Below, piece by piece: positions 1-9,397 of a stretch of 64,000 nucleotides of DNA. Where the stretch lies: contig NZ_OZ245757.1 of the NCBI RefSeq assembly GCF_965227505.1, positions 682,001-746,000 on the forward strand, written 5' to 3'. Numbering within the stretch: the first letter of the stretch is position 1; each line of letters opens with the position of its first letter. Under the pieces are notes generated by a model, which ran no database searches, was not told where the DNA came from, and worked only from the letters and a program-made list of their open reading frames with translations. A program made the translations under genes and the position numbers. Origin of the DNA: Pelagibius sp965227505. GTDB lineage: Bacteria; Pseudomonadota; Alphaproteobacteria; Kiloniellales; Kiloniellaceae.

Positions 1-190
1 TTCGGTCTGCCCAACGGTCACTGACGAAGGCGTCGGTGCCCGCCATGTCGATCTCAGACCCTTCGCCGTGACCGGCCGTTCGACCTGGGTCTTGCCGGGG
101 GGACTTTCCCGCGTTGCGCTGACGAAGGGCTCAATCATCGTCAACTCCTCCCAGGGCGGAGGATCAAAGGATACCTGGGTCCTTGAGTAG
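1..190 (+). CDS. Circularly permuted ATP-grasp protein, C-terminal end (partial)
   Basis: This is the last 62 codons of a gene that begins left of the window, read in the frame that stops with TAG at 188-190. The translated end contains ARHVDLRPFAV, then TWVLPGGLSRVAL and the tail SSQGGGSKDTWVL. These match the usual C-terminus of the circularly permuted ATP-grasp type 2 family (DUF404/DUF407). Such proteins are usually encoded directly before an alpha-E protein, as here, and are thought to ligate an unknown small peptide or amine. The stop overlaps the start of the next gene, so the two are probably translationally coupled. Function beyond the family is not known. Confidence 0.85.
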   Translation, partial: SVCPTVTDEGVGARHVDLRPFAVTGRSTWVLPGGLSRVALTKGSIIVNSSQGGGSKDTWVLE

Positions 191-1160
191 ACTTCTCAGT
201 CGCTACGCGGAAGCCATCTACTGGATGGCCCGCTACATCGAGAGGGCCGAGAACCTCGCCCGGATCCTCGATGTCAACGAGACCTTCAGCCGAGACTCCC
301 GCGGTTGGCAGAACTGGCAGTCGATCCTTCAGCTCTACAGGGACGAAGAGCTGTTCTTTGAAAACCACGAGAGGGCAGACGCCGACAGCGTGCTGTACTT
401 CTACACTCTCGATCAGACCAACCCGACCTCCATCATATCCGGGGTCAACGCCGCGCGCGCCAATGCCCGCACCCTGCGCCCGCTGATCTCCACCGAAATG
501 TGGATACAGTTGAACATCTTCTACAACACGTTGAAGGGCTACAAGCCGGGTGACCTCACCGAGCCGCGCCTCGCCCGTTTCTGCAATACGGTCAAGGAAG
601 CCTGCCAGACCCACACCGGCATCACCGAGGGCACTTTCTATCGGGACGAAGGATGGTTTTTCTATCAGATCGGACGCTGCCTGGAGAGAGCCGATCAGAC
701 CACGCGGCTGCTGGACGTGAAGTACCACCTTCTGCTTCCCAACCATGAGGCCGTGGGGTCACCCTTCGATGTGAGCCAATGGAACGCCGTCCTGCGGTCT
801 GCGGCGGGCTATCACGCTTTCCGGCGGGTTTACCCCAGCGGGCTCAGCCAGTCGGCGGTGGCCGGTTTTCTGCTGTTCCATGCACAGTTCCCGCGCTCCG
901 TCGCCTCCTGCATCCGCCAGGTCGATAGGCGCTTGTCGGAACTTCGGTCCAACTACAGACTCCGCCGCGGCAGCCGGGCCCTTGAAGAGTTGGACGAGCT
1001 CTGCGCTGTGCTGGACGACACCACCATCGACGAGGTGATCACCAAGGGCCTGCATGAGTTTGTCGACTGGGTTCAGATCAAGCTGATCCGAACCCACACG
1101 GAGTTGGGCGCGGCCTTCTTTGGCTATGCGGCGGAGGAGTTGAGCGATGCCGCCCAATGA
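183..1160 (+). CDS. Alpha-E domain protein (DUF403)
   Basis: This 325-residue protein opens with MSRLLSRYAEAIYWMARYIE and continues with RAENLARILDVNETF, the signature start of the alpha-E family of all-helical proteins. Later segments (around residues 155-170, EGWFFYQIGRCLERADQ) repeat the family pattern. The TTG at 183 is used as the start because it gives the complete N-terminal signature and overlaps the stop of the preceding ATP-grasp gene by eight bases. The pair normally works with a transglutaminase-like protein in a predicted peptide-synthesis or modification system. No transglutaminase follows here; the next gene is unrelated. The biochemical role is inferred only. Confidence 0.88.
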   Translation: MSRLLSRYAEAIYWMARYIERAENLARILDVNETFSRDSRGWQNWQSILQLYRDEELFFENHERADADSVLYFYTLDQTNPTSIISGVNAARANARTLRPLISTEMWIQLNIFYNTLKGYKPGDLTEPRLARFCNTVKEACQTHTGITEGTFYRDEGWFFYQIGRCLERADQTTRLLDVKYHLLLPNHEAVGSPFDVSQWNAVLRSAAGYHAFRRVYPSGLSQSAVAGFLLFHAQFPRSVASCIRQVDRRLSELRSNYRLRRGSRALEELDELCAVLDDTTIDEVITKGLHEFVDWVQIKLIRTHTELGAAFFGYAAEELSDAAQ

Positions 1161-1214
1161 CTTGACGCCTGCTTACTTGACGTCCTGCCGGCGCCCCCAT
1201 AAATGGGCAGGGGA

Positions 1215-1236
1215 GCCGTGGGAGCGCTGCCACGGC
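1215..1236. terminator. Perfect 7-bp hairpin after the alpha-E gene
   Basis: GCCGTGG and CCACGGC flank an 8-base loop in the gap between the alpha-E gene and bpt. No T-run follows, so a rho-independent terminator is only possible; it may instead stabilise the upstream mRNA. Confidence 0.3.
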
Positions 1237-1290
1237 ATCCGCCCGGTCGAGAACAAGGCTTCGATCCGAGGGACATAGCTACCTGAGCCG

Positions 1291-2085
1291 ATGAGACAGG
1301 ATCGTCCGAACAGCGTCGAGGTCGCCAGCGAAGAAGGCGCCTTTGGCCCCCTCCAGGACTTCTTCGTGCTGGAGCCTTCGCCCTGTCCCTATTTACCGGA
1401 CCGCATGGAGCGCAAGCTGCTGACGGAGATCAGTGGCCCGCAGGCACGATCGATCTATACCCAGCTGAGCCACGGCGGCTTTCGGCGCAGCCATCGTTTT
1501 GCCTACCGCCCGGCCTGTGCAACCTGTGACGCCTGCGTGCCGGTCCGCGTCGTGGTCGAGCAGTTTCAGCCCAGCAAATCGCTGCGGCGGATCGCACGTT
1601 CCAATGCCGACCTCTCCATTGCCTCGGTGCCCAATCGCGCCACCCGGGAACAGTTCGAACTGTTCAACCGCTACATCCGCTCGCGTCACGGCGACGGGGA
1701 AATGGCGGGCATGATGCCCGAGGAGTACGCTTCCATGGTCGAGTCCAGCGACGTCGATACCCGGCTTGCGGAGTTCCGCGACCGGGATGGCCGGCTCGTC
1801 GGCGTCTGCCTTCTGGACTGGCTCTCGGACGGCCCCTCGGCCGTCTACAGCTTCTTCGAGCCCGGCGCCGCCCGCCGCTCGCTCGGGACGTTTGTCGTTC
1901 TGTGGCTTATTGACGCAGCGGCTGCAGCCGGGGCGCGGCATGTCTACCTCGGCTACTGGATCGAGCACAGTCGTAAGATGGCATACAAGACCAGATTCCA
2001 GCCTCTGGAAGGGCTGGTATCGGGGGTCTGGCGCCCCCTGCTCCGCCCCGGCGCCGACCGCCCCCTGGCCATGCCGACAACCTGA
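1291..2085 (+). CDS. bpt: Bacterial arginyl/leucyl-tRNA--protein transferase (Bpt)
   Basis: This 264-residue protein carries the ATE N-terminal region: CPYLPDRMERKLLTEI near residues 32-48, then a Cys cluster (CATCDACVP, about residues 76-84). The C-terminal half has the GNAT-like core including YLGYWIEHSRKMAYK, typical of the ATE C-terminal domain. Bacterial Bpt proteins transfer leucine from Leu-tRNA to proteins with N-terminal Asp or Glu, making them substrates for ClpAP/ClpS. Family identity is clear; the leucyl rather than arginyl specificity is from family knowledge. The gene stands alone between the alpha-E gene and the TRAP binding protein, and no local regulation is visible. Confidence 0.9.
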   Translation: MRQDRPNSVEVASEEGAFGPLQDFFVLEPSPCPYLPDRMERKLLTEISGPQARSIYTQLSHGGFRRSHRFAYRPACATCDACVPVRVVVEQFQPSKSLRRIARSNADLSIASVPNRATREQFELFNRYIRSRHGDGEMAGMMPEEYASMVESSDVDTRLAEFRDRDGRLVGVCLLDWLSDGPSAVYSFFEPGAARRSLGTFVVLWLIDAAAAAGARHVYLGYWIEHSRKMAYKTRFQPLEGLVSGVWRPLLRPGADRPLAMPTT

Positions 2086-2236
2086 CCTCTTGCCCGGATT
2101 TCTGCCCCCGCCGCCACCATCCCTCTGGTTGCGTCGCCGGGCCCCCGCGCCTATTCTCGCGGCACAAATGACAGGGTAGGTCGAATTACCCGTACACCAT
2201 ACTTGGCAGTTACCTCTGACATCGGGGAGGACCGAT

Positions 2237-3343
2237 ATGAAACGTCGTCAGTTTATGAGGCGTGCTGTAACCACTGCGGCGGCGACCGGCGCCATCGCCG
2301 CATCCAGCTTTCCAGCCCCTGCGATTTCCCAGGGCCTGATGAAATGGCGTATGCAAACAACCTGGCCCAAGAACTTTCCCGGCCTCGGCACCGGTGCCAA
2401 CAAGCTGGCAGAGTTCATCGGGCAAGCCTCCGGCGGCAAGCTCACCGTCGAGGTCTATGGCGGCGGCGAGATCGTTCCTCCGTTTGAGACCATGGACGCG
2501 GTCGCCAACGGGACCATCGAGATGGGTCATGGCGCGCCCTACTACTGGAAGGGCAAGGTCTCGGCGAGCCAGTTCATCGCCTCTATCCCCTTTGGCCTGA
2601 ACGCACAGGAGCAGAACGCCTGGCTTCAGTTCGGCGGCGGCCAGGAACTGGCCGACAAGATCTACAGAGAACTCGGCTGCAAGTTCTTCGCTTCAGGCAA
2701 CACCGGCGTGCAGGCCGGCGGTTGGTTCAACAAGGAAATCAACTCGCTGGAAGACTACAAAGGCCTGAAAATGCGTATCCCGGGCCTGGGCGGCGAAGTG
2801 GTGAAGGCGGCCGGCGGCAACGTGGTCAACCTTCCCGGCGGCGAGATCCCTCCTGCGCTGCAGTCGGGCGCCATCGACGCGACAGAGTGGGTCGGTCCCT
2901 ATAACGACCTTGCCTTCGGCCTCTACAAGAGCGCCCAGTTCTACTACTACCCGGGGTGGCACGAGCCGGCGACCCTGCTGGACAACTTCATCGGCCTGGA
3001 GGCCTGGGAGGCGCTCTCCGACGACCTCAAGGCCGTCGTCGAAGCCGCCAACGCCTACGCGAACACCTACGTGTTGAACGAGTTCGTTGCCAAGAACAAC
3101 GGCGCCCTCAACACGCTGGTGAACGAGCATGGCGTCGACCTGAAGCGCTTCCCCGACGACGTGCTGAATGCCCTGGGAACGCTGTCCGGGACCGTTATCG
3201 GCGATCTCGCTTCCGCCGACCCCTTGAGCCGCGAGGTCATGGACTCCATCATTGCCTTCCGCAAGCAGGCCATCGCCTACGCAAAGGTGTCGGAGCAGGC
3301 CTTCTACAATGCACGCGGCCTGCCCTTCCAATGGGCCGGCTGA
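2237..3343 (+). CDS. TRAP transporter solute-binding protein, TakP-like (DctP)
   Basis: This 368-residue periplasmic protein has a twin-arginine signal (KRRQFMRRAV) followed by an Ala-rich segment ending PAPAISQ. The mature part has TRAP DctP-family signatures: GNTGVQAGGWFNKEIN, LKMRIPGLGG, IDATEWVGPYND and YYYPGWHEP. These are strikingly like TakP of Rhodobacter, which binds 2-oxo acids such as pyruvate, so an alpha-keto or related monocarboxylate is the likely ligand (inference). The ATG at 2237 is preceded by GGGGAGG, a strong ribosome site. The gene converges on its presumed membrane partners dctM and dctQ, which lie on the opposite strand beyond a shared terminator; TRAP operons are more often co-directional. 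Confidence 0.92.
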   Translation: MKRRQFMRRAVTTAAATGAIAASSFPAPAISQGLMKWRMQTTWPKNFPGLGTGANKLAEFIGQASGGKLTVEVYGGGEIVPPFETMDAVANGTIEMGHGAPYYWKGKVSASQFIASIPFGLNAQEQNAWLQFGGGQELADKIYRELGCKFFASGNTGVQAGGWFNKEINSLEDYKGLKMRIPGLGGEVVKAAGGNVVNLPGGEIPPALQSGAIDATEWVGPYNDLAFGLYKSAQFYYYPGWHEPATLLDNFIGLEAWEALSDDLKAVVEAANAYANTYVLNEFVAKNNGALNTLVNEHGVDLKRFPDDVLNALGTLSGTVIGDLASADPLSREVMDSIIAFRKQAIAYAKVSEQAFYNARGLPFQWAG

Positions 3344-3387
3344 ACGCGGTGCGGTAACAAGCAACAGTGCTCCGAAACTCGGGCACA

Positions 3388-3426
3388 AAAAAAGAGGCCG
3401 GCGGGTCACCCCGCCGGCCTTTTTCT
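3388..3426. terminator. Bidirectional rho-independent terminator between dctP and dctM
   Basis: A perfect 11-bp stem (AGGCCGGCGGG / CCCGCCGGCCT, 3395-3405 and 3410-3420) with loop TCAC is flanked by an A-run on the left and a T-run on the right. It can therefore end transcription of dctP on plus and of the dctQM transcript on minus. Confidence 0.9.
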
Positions 3427-3467
3427 ATGGATGCTCCCTGCAGTTCAGGAGCATCTTCTGTCCTTGA

Positions 3468-5045
3468 TCAGTCGAACAAAACACTCGGAAGCCAGGTCGC
3501 CATTGTGGGCACCGCGGCGATCAGGATGAGACCCAGGATCTGGATCATCACGAAGGGCAGCACCCCCCGATAGATGTCCATCGTCGTGATGATGGCCGGC
3601 GCAACCCCGCGCAGATAAAAGAGCGCGAAGCCGAAAGGCGGCGTCAAAAACGATGTCTGCAGGTTCACGGCGATCATCACGCCAAGCCAAATCGGATCGA
3701 GCCCCATCGTCAGCAGTATGGGTCCGACGATGGGGACGACCACGAAGACGATCTCGATGAAGTCGAGAAAGAACCCCATCACGAACATCAGGGCCATGAC
3801 CACTACCACGGCCCCGAAGACACCACCCGGAAGCGCATTGAGAACGTCGGAGACGATCTCTTCGCCACCCAGGCCGCGGAACACCAGGCTGAACACCGAA
3901 GCCCCCAGCAGGATCACGAAGACCATGGCGGAAATCTTGACCGTGGTCCGCATCACGTCGATCAGGATGCCGTTGCGATAGACCCGCGAAAGGGAAACGG
4001 CGAGGCCGAACGCAAGGGCGAGGATGCAGGCCCCGGCAACGATGGCAGCGGCCAGGTCCGTGAAGGGCACGGTCTCGCGCTGCATACGCAGATCGAAGAT
4101 CGTCGACAGGGGAACCAGCGCGACAAGACAGAAGGCCGCCAGATAGATCGCTCCGGACCGCTCCTCGAAGGCCGCCCTGCCGGCCAGCAGAAGCGCGCCG
4201 ATGCAGCCCATGGCGGCCGCCTCCGTCGGCGTGGCGACGCCCAGCAGGATCGACCCCAAGACCAGGACGATCAGCGATGCCGGCGGCACCAGAACCCGGA
4301 GGACCCGGGGGCCCATAGGCTCGGTGTCGTCCGCCGAACGCTGCAGCGGCGGACAGGCATCCGGACGGCGCCAGGCCGAAAACAGGATCCAGAGCATGTA
4401 GAGCCCGACCAGCATCATGCCCGGCAGGAACGCACCAGCGAAGAGGTCGACAACAGAAACCGGGTCCGGTGCAAAGTTCCCGAGGGCGAGCTGCGCTTCG
4501 GTGTTGGCACCCTGAAGAATGTCACCCAGGAGCACCAGCACGATGGAGGGCGGAATGATCTGGCCCAGGGTGCCGGATGCACAGATGGTACCGCAGGCAA
4601 TCTTCGGGTCGTAGCCTGCCTTCAGCATCGACGGCAGCGAAAGGAGCCCCATCGTGACGACGGTGGCGCCGACAATGCCGGTCGATGCCGCGAGCAGCAT
4701 GCCGACAAAGATCACCGAGAGCCCGAGCCCGCCCCGCAGACGGCCGAACATCAGGCCCATCGTCTCCAGAAGTTGCTCGGCGATCCGCGACCGCTCGAGC
4801 ATCACGCCCATGAAAACGAAGAGCGGAACGGCGACCAGCAGTTCGTTGGTCATGACGCCGAAGTAGCGCGACGCCAGGCCGCCCAGCAGCCGCATGTCGA
4901 AGATGCCAAGGCCATAGCCCAGGAAGGCAAACGCCAGGGCGACGCCGGCGAGCGTGAAGGCGACCGGGAAGCCGAGCAGAAGCACGCCACAGGCCGTCGC
5001 AAACATCACAAGGGAGAGAATCTCCCCAAGCAGCACGGGATCCAT
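3468..5045 (-). CDS. TRAP transporter large permease subunit (DctM)
   Basis: This 525-residue polytopic membrane protein matches the DctM family. Its N-terminal segment includes FVFMGVMLERSRIAEQLLETM, then GIVGATVVTMGLLSLPSMLKAGYDP and GTLGQIIPPSIVLVLLGD, the conserved inner-membrane signature. It is longer than the common 425-residue DctM because of extra helices in the middle (about residues 225-350), as in the subfamily paired with TakP-like and mannitol/chloroaromatic-type binding proteins. It would catalyse sodium-driven import of the ligand delivered by the protein at 2237-3343. It starts four bases after the dctQ stop, so the two form an operon. Confidence 0.92.
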   Translation of the reverse strand: MDPVLLGEILSLVMFATACGVLLLGFPVAFTLAGVALAFAFLGYGLGIFDMRLLGGLASRYFGVMTNELLVAVPLFVFMGVMLERSRIAEQLLETMGLMFGRLRGGLGLSVIFVGMLLAASTGIVGATVVTMGLLSLPSMLKAGYDPKIACGTICASGTLGQIIPPSIVLVLLGDILQGANTEAQLALGNFAPDPVSVVDLFAGAFLPGMMLVGLYMLWILFSAWRRPDACPPLQRSADDTEPMGPRVLRVLVPPASLIVLVLGSILLGVATPTEAAAMGCIGALLLAGRAAFEERSGAIYLAAFCLVALVPLSTIFDLRMQRETVPFTDLAAAIVAGACILALAFGLAVSLSRVYRNGILIDVMRTTVKISAMVFVILLGASVFSLVFRGLGGEEIVSDVLNALPGGVFGAVVVVMALMFVMGFFLDFIEIVFVVVPIVGPILLTMGLDPIWLGVMIAVNLQTSFLTPPFGFALFYLRGVAPAIITTMDIYRGVLPFVMIQILGLILIAAVPTMATWLPSVLFD

Positions 5046-5048
5046 GGC

Positions 5049-5594
5049 TCAGATGGGCTCCGTCTCTTCGTCTTCCGGTTTGAACTCCGGATGGCCCGTC
5101 AAAACCAGGAAACTTCTGCAGGCGAGAGAAAGGCCTTGCAGCCCGATCAGAGCGCAGAACACAAGAATGACGCTCTTGAGCAGGAAGAGGCCCGGCAGTC
5201 CCCCTGCCTCTCTCGATTCCTCAAGCCTCGCCCAGGAAGCGGCGACGTAGTCGAAACTGACCAGGAAAACCACGATGACCAGGGGGAGCAACAGCACGAG
5301 CGCGCCGCAGAGATCGATCCAGGCCTTGTAGCGCGCGGAGTTGGGGCGATAGAAAATGTCGACCCGGACATGCCCGTTGTGCAGCAGGGTGTAGCCGGCC
5401 CCCAGCATGAAAACGATGCCGTGCAGCCAGACGTAAGACTCCTGCAGCCAGACCCAGCCGATGGCATAGACATAGCGCAGGACCACCACCACGAAGGTGA
5501 TGATCACCATGAGCAGTGTCATCCAGGACACCGCCCGACCGATGTGCTCATTCAGTGAGTCAACGAGATTGACGAAGGTGGCAAGCCCCTTCAC
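5049..5594 (-). CDS. TRAP transporter small permease subunit (DctQ)
   Basis: This 181-residue protein has four predicted membrane helices: IGRAVSWMTLLMVIITFVVVV, a helix around residues 50-70 (HGIVFMLGAGYTLL), LCGALVLLLPLVIVVFLVSF, and one near residues 140-155. The segment YVWLHGIVFMLGAGYTLLHNGHVRVDIFY is typical of the longer DctQ subfamily paired with 500-plus-residue DctM proteins. It is the first gene of the minus-strand dctQM pair and would form the transport complex with DctM. The acidic C-terminus (EDEETEPI) is cytoplasmic by the usual topology. Confidence 0.9.
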   Translation of the reverse strand: MKGLATFVNLVDSLNEHIGRAVSWMTLLMVIITFVVVVLRYVYAIGWVWLQESYVWLHGIVFMLGAGYTLLHNGHVRVDIFYRPNSARYKAWIDLCGALVLLLPLVIVVFLVSFDYVAASWARLEESREAGGLPGLFLLKSVILVFCALIGLQGLSLACRSFLVLTGHPEFKPEDEETEPI

Positions 5595-5832
5595 GACCCT
5601 CTTTCAGCCCCCCGTTGTCCGCCGGACGCGCAGCCTTGATTTCTTGCGAACCGACTCCGCGGCCTCTCCGGCGCCTTTCACATCGTTTCGCAGACCACGG
5701 CCCTTATCTGTGTGCCTATGACCCGCCTCCCAGCATAACCCCAGATTTCCGGGGGTTTCCTGCCCTGTTGGCGCTTTGCCACCCGGCTTATAGGCCGCCG
5801 GACAGGTCAGAACAACGGGAAAATGGGCGCGG

Positions 5833-8055
5833 TCAGCCGAATTTGTTGGCACGCGAAAAGCCGGTCGGCGGCAGCCGTCCGGCCTGGGCGCGCTTGCCCA
5901 CCCAGGCGACCAGATCGCTTTCGGTCCGCGTACGCCCTGCCCCGGAGGACCATGTCAGCCCTTCAGCCAGGGTAAAGGTCTTGGCATCGGACAGGCCGCC
6001 GTCCTTGTACTTCTGCATGATGACGCCGCGGCCCCTCGTCATTTCCGGCAGCTCATCCAGCGGGAAGATAATCAGTTTCCGGTTTTCCCCGATCACTGCC
6101 ACATGGTCTCCCGCAACCGGTCTGCAGACTGCCGCCTCAACGCCCTGGGCCAGATTCAGGACCTGCTTGCCGTTCTTGGTCTGGGCGACCACCTCGTCCT
6201 CCGGAACGATAAAGCCGCGCCCATCGGCCGACGCCACGAGCAGTCTGCGGCCCGGCTCGTGGACCTGAAGGCCGACAATGTCCTGATCGTTCGGCAATCC
6301 CATCATCAGCCTCAGCGGTTCGCCAAACCCGCGGCCACCCGGAAGCTTGTCCACGCCCAAGGTGTAGAACCTGCCATTGGTCGCAAAGACGAGCAGCTTG
6401 TCGGTTGTTTGGGCGTGAACGACGAAGCGCTCGCGATCCCCTTCCTTGTATTTCGCGTCGCTGACGTCGTCCTGGTGTCCTTTCATGGACCGCACCCAAC
6501 CTTTGGCGGAACAGAGGACCGTAACCGGTTCCCGCTCGACCACGGCCTCCAGCGGAATCACCACTTCCGACGGCGGGGACCCGATCTCGGTACGCCTGGC
6601 CCCGATCTCCGTTTTGGCACCGAACTGATCCCGGATCTCCTTGACCTGCTCGCCGATCACCGTCCAGCGCCGCTTCTCGTTTCTCATCAGCTGTTTGAGA
6701 TCTTTTTGCTCCTTCGATAGAGCCGCGTGCTCCTCTCGAATGGAGATCTCCTCGAGCTTGCGCAGTGCCCGCAGGCGCATGTTCAGAATGGCTTCGGCCT
6801 GCACATCCGAGAGCTTCCAGCGCTTCATCATGCGCGCTTTCGGATCGTCTTCCTCCCTGATGATGCGAATGACCTCATCGATGTTGAGGTAGGCGATCAG
6901 GTAACCGTCGAGCACCTCTAGGCGGTGCTCGATCTTCGCCAGCCGGAACCGTGTCGTCCGCTTGAGGACTTCGTGGCGGTGGTCCAGAAAGGCCCGAAGC
7001 GCTTCGCGCAGGTTCATCACCCGCGGCGTGTTGTCCGCATCCAGGACGTTCATATTGAGGCCGACGCGGGTTTCCAGATCCGTCTGCCGGAACAGCGATT
7101 CCATCAGCACTTCGGGATCGACGTTGCGGCTCTTCGGCTCCAGAACAAGGCGGATCTCTTCCGTTGACTCATCACGGATGTCAGCCAGCATGGCCAGCTT
7201 CTTGGCAAGCAAGAGCTCCGCGATCTTCTCGATCAGACGCGATTTCTGTACCTGAAAAGGGATTTCCGTGACGATGATCTGGTAGCTGCCGCCCTTGATC
7301 TTCTCGGCCTCCCAGCGTGCCCTAAGGCGAAAGCTGCCGCGACCGGTTTTGTAGGACTCGACAATGCTCTCACGCGCTTCGACGAGGATACCTCCGGTTG
7401 GAAAGTCGGGCCCCGGCACCAGATCCACCAACTTGTCGAAGGTTGCGTTCGGCGCGTTTATGAGGTGCAGCAGCGCGTCGCAGAGCTCGCCCACGTTGTG
7501 GGGTGGGATCGACGTCGCCATGCCGACGGCAATGCCCTGCGCGCCGTTCGCCAGAAGGTTTGGAAAGGCCGCCGGCAGAACGACCGGCTCCTCGGCCTCG
7601 CCGTCATAGGTGGGACGGAAATCCACGGCATCGGCATCAATGCCTTCGAGCAGCGCGGCAGCGACCTCCGTCAGTCGCGCTTCGGTGTATCGCATCGCCG
7701 CGGCGTTATCGCCATCCACGTTCCCGAAGTTCCCCTGGCCATCGATCAAGGGGAAGCGAAGCGAAAAGTCCTGAGCCAGACGAACAAGGGCGTCGTAGAT
7801 CGCCTGATCGCCGTGCGGATGGAACTTACCGATCACGTCGCCGACGACACGCGCCGACTTCTTGAAGCCCGAATTGGGGTCCAGCCGCAGTTGGCGCATC
7901 GCATAGAGAAGACGCCTGTGGACAGGCTTCAGCCCGTCCCTGACATCGGGCAAGGACCGCGCCATGATGGTCGACAAAGCATAGGACAGATAGCGCTCCG
8001 ACAGGGCGTCAGAGAGCTTGATATCGCGGATTTCTCCCGCCGGCGAGCTGTTCAT
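5833..8055 (-). CDS. parC: DNA topoisomerase IV subunit A (ParC)
   Basis: This 740-residue protein matches ParC, the DNA-cleaving subunit of topoisomerase IV that decatenates daughter chromosomes with ParE. The N-terminus has SERYLSYALSTIMARSLPDVRDGLKPVHRRLLYAM (written here only as a region, residues about 20-54). The catalytic tyrosine lies in AAMRYTEARLT at about residues 119-129. GQGNFGNVDGDNA and the QGIAVGMATSIPPHN region are present. The C-terminal beta-pinwheel (about residues 500-740) is the short alphaproteobacterial type, distinguishing it from GyrA, which is usually larger with a GyrA box. It is encoded downstream of the recO/dadA-like pair on the same strand. Confidence 0.95.
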   Translation of the reverse strand: MNSSPAGEIRDIKLSDALSERYLSYALSTIMARSLPDVRDGLKPVHRRLLYAMRQLRLDPNSGFKKSARVVGDVIGKFHPHGDQAIYDALVRLAQDFSLRFPLIDGQGNFGNVDGDNAAAMRYTEARLTEVAAALLEGIDADAVDFRPTYDGEAEEPVVLPAAFPNLLANGAQGIAVGMATSIPPHNVGELCDALLHLINAPNATFDKLVDLVPGPDFPTGGILVEARESIVESYKTGRGSFRLRARWEAEKIKGGSYQIIVTEIPFQVQKSRLIEKIAELLLAKKLAMLADIRDESTEEIRLVLEPKSRNVDPEVLMESLFRQTDLETRVGLNMNVLDADNTPRVMNLREALRAFLDHRHEVLKRTTRFRLAKIEHRLEVLDGYLIAYLNIDEVIRIIREEDDPKARMMKRWKLSDVQAEAILNMRLRALRKLEEISIREEHAALSKEQKDLKQLMRNEKRRWTVIGEQVKEIRDQFGAKTEIGARRTEIGSPPSEVVIPLEAVVEREPVTVLCSAKGWVRSMKGHQDDVSDAKYKEGDRERFVVHAQTTDKLLVFATNGRFYTLGVDKLPGGRGFGEPLRLMMGLPNDQDIVGLQVHEPGRRLLVASADGRGFIVPEDEVVAQTKNGKQVLNLAQGVEAAVCRPVAGDHVAVIGENRKLIIFPLDELPEMTRGRGVIMQKYKDGGLSDAKTFTLAEGLTWSSGAGRTRTESDLVAWVGKRAQAGRLPPTGFSRANKFG

Positions 8056-8140
8056 GGTTCCGTGCGAATCGGCAGTTGAGGCACCAGATACAGTAGTCAG
8101 CCCGCAGCCGAGATCAATACTCTGCCGTGATCGGCGGCAC

Positions 8141-9397
8141 CTAGAAGCGGTCGGCCCGGTAAGGCGCCATGTCGATGCCGCTGTCCCGCCCGGCGATCAT
8201 GTCCGCAATCAGCTGGCCGGTGCGCGCACCCAGGCTGAGTCCGCAGTGCCCATGGCCAAAAGCGAGGTAGGCGTTGCTGTGGTGCGGCGCCCTGCCTATG
8301 ACGGGCAGCGAGTCGGGCATTGACGGGCGATAGCCCATCCATTTGGTTTCCCCCCTGCGGTCCAGCCTCGGATACCAACGCGATGCGTTCTTGAAGAGTA
8401 CCTCTGCCCGGCGCCAATCCGGCGCCTTTTCGAGACCGCCGAGTTCCACCGTCCCGGCAATCCGCAGACCCTTCTCAAGGGGCGTGCACACAAAACCGCG
8501 CTCGGTGGAGTACACGGGAAGTCGCGGGCTGATACCGGGATCGGGCAACGTCAGGTGATAGCCGCGTTCGGTGTCCAGAGGCGGCCGGCAGCCGAGCATC
8601 GCCGTCAGCGCCTTCGACCATGCGCCGGCCGCCACCACAACAGCCGAACAGGCTGTCTGTCCATGGTCGGTGATGACGGCGTTCACCTTGCCATCGGCCC
8701 GTTCGAAGCCCGAAACGGCCTCGCGGCGCAGCTCACCGCCCAGGCTGACGAACGCCGCGGCGAGTTCCTGGACAAAGCGGAGATTGTCCACCGTGTAGGA
8801 GACGTCCGGATAGAAAACGCCATACTTGAAGATCGGAGCCAGCGCCGGTTCGAGCTGGCGCAACTCCGCCGCCTGCAGAACCTCCAGGTTGACACCGCGT
8901 CGGCGCTGCAGGTCCAGCAAGGGTTGGTAGGACCGGAATCCCGCATCCGTCTCATAAACCGATATCCAGCCGCTGCGCCTGATCATGTCCTCAATCCCAG
9001 CGGCCTTGACCAGCGGGTCATAGGCGGCCGTTGCGCCACGGAGCAAGGCTCTGAGCGCAATCGAGATCTCTTCGACGCGATGGGGGCTGCTGGCGGCGAT
9101 GAACTGGATCAGCCAGGGGGCAAGCCGGGGCAGGTACTGCCAGCGGATGGCAAGCGGTCCCAGCGGGTCCACCAGCATCTTTGGAACCTTCCAGACAACC
9201 CCGGGAGTCTGGACCGGTACCACGGCCTCCTCGGTGATGATGGAGCCGTTTCCAAACGAGGTGCCTTCGCCGGGCTCGCCGCGGTCCAGCAGCACCACGC
9301 GACGGCCCTCGCGGAGCAGGTAGAGCGCAGTACAGACCCCAACGATGCCCGCGCCGATCACCACAATCGGCGCGGTCTCTTCGCGCTCCAGACTCAT
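8141..9397 (-). CDS. DadA-like FAD-dependent D-amino acid dehydrogenase
   Basis: This 418-residue protein has an N-terminal Rossmann FAD-binding motif (VIGAGIVGVCTALYLLREG, residues about 13-31), the DadA-type RGEPGEGTSFGNGS segment, and a C-terminal FAD/substrate region (GMG-like WMGYRPSMPDSLPVIGRAP then AFGHGHCGLSLG). This pattern marks the DadA branch of the DAO superfamily, which oxidises D-amino acids to 2-oxo acids at the membrane. Its ATG overlaps the recO stop by ATGA, so it is translationally coupled to recO. The exact substrate cannot be read from sequence, and related enzymes act on other secondary amines. Confidence 0.85.
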   Translation of the reverse strand: MSLEREETAPIVVIGAGIVGVCTALYLLREGRRVVLLDRGEPGEGTSFGNGSIITEEAVVPVQTPGVVWKVPKMLVDPLGPLAIRWQYLPRLAPWLIQFIAASSPHRVEEISIALRALLRGATAAYDPLVKAAGIEDMIRRSGWISVYETDAGFRSYQPLLDLQRRRGVNLEVLQAAELRQLEPALAPIFKYGVFYPDVSYTVDNLRFVQELAAAFVSLGGELRREAVSGFERADGKVNAVITDHGQTACSAVVVAAGAWSKALTAMLGCRPPLDTERGYHLTLPDPGISPRLPVYSTERGFVCTPLEKGLRIAGTVELGGLEKAPDWRRAEVLFKNASRWYPRLDRRGETKWMGYRPSMPDSLPVIGRAPHHSNAYLAFGHGHCGLSLGARTGQLIADMIAGRDSGIDMAPYRADRF

